Source of the DNA: Oscillibacter valericigenes
Lineage (GTDB): Bacteria > Bacillota > Clostridia > Oscillospirales > Oscillospiraceae
Direction: 5' to 3'
DNA length: 64,000 nt
Assembly: GCF_021531435.1 (NCBI RefSeq)
Contig: NZ_JAFBIS010000001.1
Span: forward strand, 62,001 to 126,000
Shown in pieces: positions 1-5,514 of this stretch (positions within the stretch are counted from its first letter, which is position 1; every line of letters begins with the position of its first letter). The translations under genes and the position numbers were made by a program. A model generated the notes under the pieces. The model ran no database searches and was not told the origin of the DNA. It saw only the letters and a program-made list of their open reading frames with translations.

Positions 1-94
1 GGGCCTCCTTGCTGTCCACCGCCGCCCGGGGCGTCATTTCCAGCTTGCCCTTCCACTCGTAATGCAGACGCAGGGATTCCTTTGCGTAATCCAT
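1..94 (-). CDS. NAD(P)-dependent malic enzyme, N-terminal fragment (runs off the left edge)
   Basis: Only the first 31 codons are present. The translated start MDYAKESLRLHYEWKGKLE matches the very conserved N-terminus of bacterial malic enzymes (oxidative decarboxylation of malate to pyruvate, cytoplasm). The ATG at 94 has a GAGGAGC ribosome binding site just upstream, and a good promoter lies at 131-159. It is divergent from the Rrf2 regulator, which could control it. Identification rests on a short N-terminal match, so the cofactor preference cannot be judged. Confidence 0.75.
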   Translation of the reverse strand, partial: MDYAKESLRLHYEWKGKLEMTPRAAVDSKEA

Positions 95-130
95 ATGGTA
101 GCTCCTCTCGTTGCTTGAAAAGTCGTACCT

Positions 131-159
131 ATTCTAAGGGAAAAGCGGGGGATTGTCAA
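131..159 (-). promoter_or_regulatory. Promoter of the malic enzyme gene
   Basis: On the minus strand TTGACA (154-159) is followed after 17 bp by TAGAAT (131-136), close to the sigma-A consensus. It lies about 40 bp upstream of the malic enzyme start codon. Confidence 0.7.
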
Positions 160-181
160 TTCCTGTCGATGGGAAAATACT
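153..181 (+). promoter_or_regulatory. Possible promoter of the Rrf2 gene, overlapping the divergent malic enzyme promoter
   Basis: TTGTCA (153-158), a 17 bp spacer and AATACT (176-181) on the plus strand. The -35 hexamer shares bases with the -35 of the divergent promoter, so one bound regulator could act on both. The -10 is weak. Confidence 0.35.
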
Positions 182-238
182 TGCGTTCCGGGGAGGATTG
201 TGGCAGAATGAGGATTGAATAAACGAGGAGGCGCCGTG

Positions 239-667
239 ATGAAGATTTCGACAAAGGGGCGGTACGCTCTGCGGCTGATGATGGATGTGGCGTCCCATGA
301 TGATGCGGGGTATGTATCCCTGAAGGATGTGGCCGCCCGGCAGAATATATCCATGAAATACCTGGAGCAGATCGCGGGCCTGCTGGCGAAGGCGGGGCTG
401 CTCCGCAGCGGGCGGGGCGCCCAGGGCGGCTACCGGCTGGCGAAGGAGCCGGAGAACTACACCGTGGGCAGCATCCTGCGGCTGACAGAGGGCGATCTGG
501 CCCCGGTGGCGTGTCTGGCGGGGGAGGAGAACCGCTGCGAGCGGTGCGGCGAGTGCCCGACGCTGGATTTCTGGACGGGGCTATACGCTACGGTGAACGC
601 ATACATCGACCGCTATACCCTGGCGGACCTGCTGGAGGAGCAGAAACGGAAGCAGGGCAAGACATAA
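239..667 (+). CDS. Rrf2/IscR-family transcriptional regulator
   Basis: A 142-residue winged-helix regulator. The start MKISTKGRYALRLMMDVA is the family signature, the recognition-helix region is QNISMKYLEQIAGLL, and the wing SGRGAQGGYRL follows. Cys92, Cys100, Cys103 and Cys106 form a CX7CX2CX2C cluster like the Fe-S ligands of IscR/NsrR/CymR-type sensors, so it probably senses Fe-S status, redox or NO (family inference). The ATG at 239 is preferred over an upstream in-frame start at 215 because GAGGAG sits 8 bp before it and the family signature begins there. It is divergent from malic enzyme and is not followed by iscS/iscU here, so the regulon is unknown. Confidence 0.88.
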   Translation: MKISTKGRYALRLMMDVASHDDAGYVSLKDVAARQNISMKYLEQIAGLLAKAGLLRSGRGAQGGYRLAKEPENYTVGSILRLTEGDLAPVACLAGEENRCERCGECPTLDFWTGLYATVNAYIDRYTLADLLEEQKRKQGKT

Positions 668-677
668 GAACATAGAG

Positions 678-705
678 GGACCGGCCCGTTTGGGCCGGTC
701 CTTTT
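678..705. terminator. Bidirectional intrinsic terminator between the Rrf2 gene and the serine recombinase
   Basis: A 10-bp perfect stem (GGACCGGCCC/GGGCCGGTCC, 678-687 and 692-701) with a GTTT loop is followed by TTTT. It serves the Rrf2 gene and could also stop the convergent recombinase transcript. Confidence 0.8.
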
Positions 706-720
706 GCTGTCCAGGGGAAG

Positions 721-2388
721 TTACAGGGACTTCTCGTAGGACTCGATCATCTTCTTGAACGTGTGACCCGTACGATGCTTGAGATTTGCCAGGTATTTCT
801 CGGCGGTCTCCCCGGTGAAGACCTTGATCTGCAGCCGCATGGAGCCGTCCGCCTGGGGCGCGGCAAAGATCTTGTCGATATACCTGTCCACGAATTCCTT
901 GCTGATGACGTTTTCCGCCGCGTCCCGCTGGGCCTCCCGGAGGACCCGGCGGATGGTGTCGATCTGCTTTTTGAAGTCGTCGGCGGAGTCCCGCTGCTGC
1001 CGGAGTTCCATCAGTTCCTTCTGCGCCGCCTCGATCTCTTGGGCGCACTGCTTGTTCATGGAGAGGAAGTCCCGGTCGGACAATTCCCCCAGGGCGTTGA
1101 AGGTCAGCAGCTTCTGCTTTTTCTTCTCCGCCGTCCGGATGGCCGTCTCCAGAGCATCCATGCGCTTTGCCAGATCGCCGCTCTGGTCCAGCGATTTGTA
1201 CATTTCGATATATTCCTCGATGAGCGATTCGGCGTCATCCTCCGTCTCCCGGAAGACCTCCAGCAGGAGGGGCTTCAGCTCCTCCTCGTAGATGGGGAAG
1301 GAGGGGCAGGAGTCCGCGCCGTTTTTGATCTTCCCGGAGCACACCCACTTGCTGTTCCTGTTGCCGGCCCTGTCCACGGAGTCGCGGCGGTAGTAAGCCG
1401 CGCCGCAGTGGGTGCAGTACAGCTTCCCGGTAAGCAGGTTGGCGTGGTTGCAGATGCCCTGGCGACCCTTCACGTCCTCGCTCCGCTTTTTCAGGACGGC
1501 GTTGGCTTCATCCCACAGCTCCTCGCTGACGATGGCGGGAACGATCTCGCCCGTCTCATCCTTGAACATCACCCATTCCTCCGGCGGGAGGAATTTCTGC
1601 TTTTTGGTGAACAGGTCGATGACCTTTACCTTATTGCCCACGTAGTAGCCTTTGTACTTGGGATTGGAGATCACCCCGGACATGGTGGTGTGGGCGATCT
1701 TCTTGCCGTTGTGGTTGCGGAAGCCCTTTTCCCAGAACAGCGTCTCGATCTGCTTCATGCTGTACTCTCCGGTGGCGTACAGCTCGAACAGCTCCCGCAC
1801 CATGGGGGCTTCGTCCTCGTCGATCGCCAGCCGCCCGCCGTCCTTCCGGTAGCCGAAGATGCGGCTGTTCCCCAGGACCACGCTGTTTTTGATGGCCTGC
1901 TGGTGGCCGAACTTCACGCGGCTGCTGAGCTTTCGGAGCTCGTCCTGGGCGATGCCGGACATGATGGTCAGGCGCAGCTCCGAGTCCTCGTCCAGGGTGT
2001 TGATGTTGTCGTTCTGGAAGAACACCCCCACACCGGCGTTCAGCAGCTCCCGGGTGTACTGAATGGAGTCCAGCGTGTTGCGGGCGAACCGGGTGATCTC
2101 CTTGGTGATGATGAGGTCGAACAGCCCGGCCCTGCCGTCCTCCACCATGCGGTGAAAGTTCTCCCGCTTCCTGGTGGTGGCGGCGGACAGGCCCTCGTCG
2201 ATGTAGCCCGCCACGTAGGTCCAGTTGGCGTTTTTGCGGATCAGGCTTTCGTAGTATTGAATTTGGTTGCCCAGGGAGTTGAGCTGCTCGTCGGATTCAC
2301 TGGACACACGGGCATAGAAGGTCACCCGGAGAGGGAGGTCATAGATCGTGCGGGTCTTTAATTGCTGTCGGGTGGTGTGGATGTCCAT
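721..2388 (-). CDS. Large serine recombinase (site-specific integrase/excisionase type)
   Basis: A 555-residue protein with three recognisable parts: an N-terminal resolvase domain (RVTFYARVSSESDEQ carries the catalytic serine, and ITRFARN is conserved), a central recombinase domain around residues 170-290 (FGYRKDGG, then the NHNGKKIAHTTMSGVISN segment), and a zinc-ribbon (CTHCG) followed by a coiled-coil C-terminus. Family members integrate or excise phages and Tn4451-type elements without host factors. The start at 2388 follows CAGGAGGA by 5 bp, and the resolvase fold begins there; longer upstream frames have no domain. The only small partner visible is at 2683-2856, so this may be a minimal or decayed element. 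No attachment site was identified. Confidence 0.92.
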   Translation of the reverse strand: MDIHTTRQQLKTRTIYDLPLRVTFYARVSSESDEQLNSLGNQIQYYESLIRKNANWTYVAGYIDEGLSAATTRKRENFHRMVEDGRAGLFDLIITKEITRFARNTLDSIQYTRELLNAGVGVFFQNDNINTLDEDSELRLTIMSGIAQDELRKLSSRVKFGHQQAIKNSVVLGNSRIFGYRKDGGRLAIDEDEAPMVRELFELYATGEYSMKQIETLFWEKGFRNHNGKKIAHTTMSGVISNPKYKGYYVGNKVKVIDLFTKKQKFLPPEEWVMFKDETGEIVPAIVSEELWDEANAVLKKRSEDVKGRQGICNHANLLTGKLYCTHCGAAYYRRDSVDRAGNRNSKWVCSGKIKNGADSCPSFPIYEEELKPLLLEVFRETEDDAESLIEEYIEMYKSLDQSGDLAKRMDALETAIRTAEKKKQKLLTFNALGELSDRDFLSMNKQCAQEIEAAQKELMELRQQRDSADDFKKQIDTIRRVLREAQRDAAENVISKEFVDRYIDKIFAAPQADGSMRLQIKVFTGETAEKYLANLKHRTGHTFKKMIESYEKSL

Positions 2389-2422
2389 AGTGTCCTCCTG
2401 AAAAGTTCGTTTTATCATGTTC

Positions 2423-2451
2423 AATATATCATATTTGAGACGATGTGACAA
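2423..2451 (-). promoter_or_regulatory. Promoter of the serine recombinase
   Basis: On the minus strand TTGTCA (2446-2451), a 17 bp spacer and TATATT (2423-2428), about 35 bp upstream of the recombinase start codon. Confidence 0.65.
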
Positions 2452-2682
2452 CAGTTCCCGCTGAAGAAACTTGTATTTGAAAAACAGCTGGCACTGAAAT
2501 GCGGTCCACACCGGGCAGACTTGCGTACAGGGCGGATGCGAGGACTTCCGTTCAAACCGCTGTCCGCGGGATTTGTACAACTTCAGCTGTATGATTTGAG
2601 ACCGCTTTGGACAAGTTTATAGAGGGCCGGTCTCCGGAGAGATCCGCCGTTCATATATAAGAAGACGATAGGAGAGCCGTCC

Positions 2683-2856
2683 ATGTCTGCTCCTTGTACC
2701 AAAGGGTTTGCGTATCAACAGGGAATGCTGTATTCCTTTAACCGGGTGCTTCTGGAGAAGGGGATCATCTCTGAAAAGGAGTACCGCGCCATGAAACAGA
2801 AGATCCAACTGCGTGAGAGGGGAGAGGGGATCGTGGCACGTTCGGGACAAAAGTAA
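2683..2856 (+). CDS. Small SHOCT-like protein next to the recombinase
   Basis: A 57-residue ORF with a good ribosome binding site (GGAGAG, 6 bp before ATG). The segment LLEKGIISEKEYRAMKQKI has the form of SHOCT and related short helical modules (leucine-rich helix, GIIS turn, EEY-type helix). Such short proteins are often found beside serine recombinases in Clostridia mobile elements, so a role as a directionality or accessory factor is possible, but that is inference. It is divergent from the recombinase with a 294-bp gap that holds the recombinase promoter. No promoter of its own was obvious. Confidence 0.6.
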   Translation: MSAPCTKGFAYQQGMLYSFNRVLLEKGIISEKEYRAMKQKIQLRERGEGIVARSGQK

Positions 2857-2890
2857 AATACCTCCGGCACATGTTTTTTGCTGAAATGAC

Positions 2891-2919
2891 ATGACAAATG
2901 CGTGAAAAGGGCATATAAT
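2891..2919 (+). promoter_or_regulatory. Promoter of the PAP2-like gene
   Basis: ATGACA (2891-2896), a 17 bp spacer and a perfect TATAAT (2914-2919), 50 bp upstream of the start codon. Confidence 0.7.
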
Positions 2920-2969
2920 GGATAAACGCCAAAACACGTTCGCAAATCCAGCAAGTGAGGAACATTGCC

Positions 2970-3407
2970 ATGGACATCCTTCAGCTATTGGACAATCATC
3001 TTCTTGTCAACTCGTTGGCAGCATGGGCTGCCGCTCAGATCATTAAGACGATCATTTACGCAGCCGTGCATAAAAAGCTCGACATCCACCGACTGTTCGG
3101 CGACGGCGGGATGCCCAGCGGTCATTCGGCCACAGTGACAGCAATGGCGACGACCGCCGCTTTGGAATACGGTCTTGCGTCTCCGATCTTTGCCATCGCG
3201 GTCGTCTTTGGAATCATTGTGATGCATGACGCCATGGGGGTGCGCCGGGAAGCGGGGAAGCACGCCAAGGTCCTCAATGACCTGATCGCGTCCCTCGGCA
3301 AGGATGCCCCACCAAAGGATGTGCTGAAGGAATTCCTGGGACATACCCCCCTGCAGGTCTGTTTCGGAGCCCTGCTGGGCTTTGGCGTTGCGCTGATGCT
3401 GGGGTGA
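2970..3407 (+). CDS. Divergent PAP2-family membrane protein (DUF212/YuiD-like)
   Basis: A 145-residue integral membrane protein. GDGGMPSGHSATVTAMAT is the conserved PSGH phosphatase-like motif of divergent PAP2 proteins, and VMHDAMGVRREAGKHAKVLN is the second conserved block (HDAxGVRR). Hydrophobic stretches lie near residues 10-25, 55-80 and 125-145. The biological substrate of this family is not established. The ATG at 2970 is chosen over an in-frame GTG at 2955 because GTGAGG then serves as the ribosome binding site at 9 bp. It is a single-gene unit with its own promoter and a downstream terminator. Confidence 0.85.
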   Translation: MDILQLLDNHLLVNSLAAWAAAQIIKTIIYAAVHKKLDIHRLFGDGGMPSGHSATVTAMATTAALEYGLASPIFAIAVVFGIIVMHDAMGVRREAGKHAKVLNDLIASLGKDAPPKDVLKEFLGHTPLQVCFGALLGFGVALMLG

Positions 3408-3537
3408 TCCTGCCGTAAAAGCCGCCTTGGTTCCCATGGAAGTCCATACGCCGTTTACTTTGTTGGTCACAAGCGATCCGTGATGGGTGCTTGATACGCT
3501 GCCTGTGTTTTCCTTCTGTATCGGAATATATAAACTT

Positions 3538-3575
3538 GCAGGCCCCGGAGAATTCCCGGGGCCTGCGTTTGTTTT
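3538..3575 (+). terminator. Intrinsic terminator after the PAP2-like gene
   Basis: An 11-bp perfect stem GCAGGCCCCGG/CCGGGGCCTGC (3538-3548 and 3556-3566) followed by GTTTGTTTT. It lies 130 bp beyond the gene, and nothing is encoded between. Confidence 0.75.
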
Positions 3576-3645
3576 CGGAAGAAAAAACGCACAAAGAAAA
3601 GCCTGAACCAACGGAAAATACCGGGAAAAAACAGCAAAACGCAAA

Positions 3646-3674
3646 TTGACAGCTATGGGCCTGTGTGATAGGAT
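3646..3674 (+). promoter_or_regulatory. Promoter of the ZIP transporter
   Basis: TTGACA (3646-3651), a 17 bp spacer and TAGGAT (3669-3674). The expected start point is near 3681, just before the inverted repeat at 3687-3702. Confidence 0.6.
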
Positions 3675-3686
3675 AAGGCGAAAAAA

Positions 3687-3702
3687 GTTAGTCCGTCCTA
3701 AC
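3687..3702. promoter_or_regulatory. Candidate metal-regulator operator (GTTAG-6-CTAAC)
   Basis: A short inverted repeat, GTTAGTCCGTCCTAAC, lies immediately downstream of the predicted start point of the ZIP gene, where a bound repressor would block transcription. TTAG...CTAA arms recall DtxR-family boxes, but the match is too short to name the regulator. Confidence 0.4.
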
Positions 3703-3722
3703 ACAAGGAGGCTGTTAGAAAA

Positions 3723-4571
3723 ATGATTTGGAGCGTGATTGGCATTACGGCTCTGGCCGGCATGGGCGGCACGGGTATGGGAGGACTCCTCTCCTGCCTG
3801 TTCCGCAAGGATTCCAGCAAGACCGTAAGCCTGCTGCTGTCGTTTGCCGCGGGGGTCATGACCTCTGTGGTGTGCTTTGACCTGCTGACGGAGGCGCTGC
3901 ATCCGGATGGAATGGGCAACGATGTGGGGCTGGTCGTGATCGGCGTACTGGTGGGCTACGTTGTCATCGCCCTGCTCAACGCCTGGATCGACCGCAACAC
4001 CAACCATGAGGTGGCCCATATCGACGAGAACCATCCCCGCACCGCCGATTCACTGGAGGAACTGACCCACGCCAACCACCTGCAGGAGCACCGGGAGGGC
4101 CGTCAGCCCCGCAGCGGCTTGTTTCTGGCCGGACTGGTGATGGCGGCGGCCATCGCCCTGCACAACGTACCGGAGGGCATGGTCATCGGCGCATCCTTTG
4201 CCCGCACCGCGCAGGAAACGCTTCTGAACCGCGGCGGACTGACGATGGCCATCGTGATCGGCCTGCACAACATTCCGGAGGGAATGGCTGTGGCCGTGCC
4301 GCTGATCTCCGGCGGGATGTCCAAGACCCGCTCTGTCATCGTCACGGCGCTGACCGGGTTCCCTACCATTCTGGGGGCTCTTTTGGGCTTCACCGTGGGC
4401 GCCATGGGGCCGGTAGCCTTGGCGCTGTCCCTGAGCTTTGCCTCCGGCGCCATGCTGTACGTGGTTTTCGGTGAGCTGCTGCCGGAGTCCATCCTGATGT
4501 GGCGGTCCAAGCTGCCCGCTACCGCGACCATCATCGGTATGCTGACAGGAGTGGTCATCATTTATATGTGA
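3723..4571 (+). CDS. ZIP-family divalent metal transporter
   Basis: A 282-residue polytopic membrane protein of usual ZIP/ZupT length. The hallmark transport-site motifs HNVPEGMVIGASF (near residue 146) and HNIPEGMAVAVPL (near residue 181) lie in predicted TM4 and TM5. The variable cytoplasmic loop (about residues 85-120) is rich in histidine and acidic residues, as is usual for metal handling in this family. It probably imports Zn2+, Fe2+ or Mn2+ into the cytoplasm; the exact metal cannot be read from the sequence. AAGGAGG lies 11 bp before the ATG. The promoter and a nearby operator-like repeat suggest metal-dependent repression. Confidence 0.9.
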   Translation: MIWSVIGITALAGMGGTGMGGLLSCLFRKDSSKTVSLLLSFAAGVMTSVVCFDLLTEALHPDGMGNDVGLVVIGVLVGYVVIALLNAWIDRNTNHEVAHIDENHPRTADSLEELTHANHLQEHREGRQPRSGLFLAGLVMAAAIALHNVPEGMVIGASFARTAQETLLNRGGLTMAIVIGLHNIPEGMAVAVPLISGGMSKTRSVIVTALTGFPTILGALLGFTVGAMGPVALALSLSFASGAMLYVVFGELLPESILMWRSKLPATATIIGMLTGVVIIYM

Positions 4572-4590
4572 GCGCCTTGCCTAAAATAAT

Positions 4591-4634
4591 AAACCGCGCG
4601 GCCTCCCGGAACAGGGGAGGCCGCGCGGTTTTTT
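4591..4634. terminator. Strong bidirectional terminator between convergent genes
   Basis: A 17-bp perfect stem (4591-4607 and 4615-4631) is flanked by A and T runs on both sides, between the ZIP gene and the convergent DUF308-like gene. Confidence 0.9.
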
Positions 4635-5094
4635 ACTGTGTGACGGCGGTTTCGGCCTTTGGCTGCTTTGCTTCCCGAAGGGTCTGCCAGCCGACCGCCA
4701 CCAGTTCCAGCCCTAACAGCAATACATGGTGCTTTACCGCGGAGGGGTCCAGCAAAAGCAAAAATCCCAGCGCCACTTCTATGACCGCCTGGAGCCCCAG
4801 CGCAACAAATGCTTCCTTTTGCGACGCGCGGTACAGCGCTCCGTTCAGGGCCTCTGAACCCTTCATCAGGCCGAGAACGCCCCAGATACCGCTGATCACG
4901 GAGTCCGCGTCCGTGTGATGGACAAGGATCACCAGTCCCAAAGCAACATAGACGATGCCGTTTGCGGTCAGTTTTGTTTCCCTGCTTTGATACTCCTTTG
5001 ACCAGAGCCCGCAGACCGTATGGGTCGTGCCGATCGCCATCATGCCGATCCCCAGGATAAACGGAAGCGCGTGATACACCTTTTCGGTCAGCGA
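4633..5094 (-). pseudogene. DUF308/HdeD-like membrane protein, probably 5'-truncated
   Basis: About 150 residues with four hydrophobic segments (ALPFILGIGMMAIGTT, GIVYVALGLVILV, VALGLQAVIEVALGFLLLL, HVLLLGLELVAVG), resembling the C-terminal two thirds of DUF308/HdeD-type proteins. The frame is closed by a TAA at 5095-5097. No ATG start and no ribosome binding site exist upstream; the first possible start is a GTG at 5079. Sequence directly beyond about 5090 codes on the opposite strand for an SLH fragment, so the 5' end appears lost at a junction. It could still be expressed from GTG, but I consider it a remnant. Confidence 0.55.
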
Positions 5095-5401
5095 TTATGC
5101 CGGCGGCATTGCCTGGGGCGCTGAGAACGGCCTCAAGACCGGCGATGAGCCCGCCACCCGCGGCGAAGTGCTGAAGGCCCTGTATGTGGCCGCCGGCTCT
5201 CCCGCTGTGGAGGATACCAGTATCCTGAGCATCTTCAACGACAGTTCCGACATTCCCGCTGATATGGCGGCTATTGCGGCCTGGGCTGCTCAGAACGGCA
5301 TCCTGAAGGGCACCGTTGACGGCAAGGCGGACCTGGGTGTGAACGTCACCCGTGGTCAGGCCTGCGCCCTGGCAGGCGGTGCCATGAATACGCTGGCGTA
5401 A
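5084..5401 (+). pseudogene. SLH-domain protein, C-terminal fragment
   Basis: The open frame reads WGAENGLKTGDEPATRGEV, then DMAAIAAWAAQNGILKG and VNVTRGQACALAGGAM. These are two S-layer-homology repeats (A-x-WA-x-x-x-G-I, then T-R-x-x) of a cell-wall-anchored protein. No start codon, ribosome binding site or upstream part is present; the frame meets a stop at 5072 and the DUF308-like remnant. A natural 3' end and a terminator (5444-5480) follow, so this is the 3' end of a once larger gene. Confidence 0.65.
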
Positions 5402-5443
5402 GCCCCGGCGATCACGCGAAGCGGTTCGAAAGAAGCAAATAGG

Positions 5444-5480
5444 AAAGCCGCCGGTTGGATTTTTCCAACCGGCGGCTTTT
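5444..5480. terminator. Bidirectional terminator
   Basis: A 16-bp stem AAAGCCGCCGGTTGGA paired with TCCAACCGGCGGCTTT, flanked by A and T runs. It serves the SLH fragment and the convergent HD-GYP/GGDEF gene. Confidence 0.85.
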
Positions 5481-5514
5481 GAATACACATAACACGCGCC
5501 GTCCGCGGATGATT

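Noticed and set aside
763-2361. A 532-codon plus-strand frame across the serine recombinase
   Set aside because: Antisense to the recombinase, whose resolvase and zinc-ribbon motifs are unmistakable.
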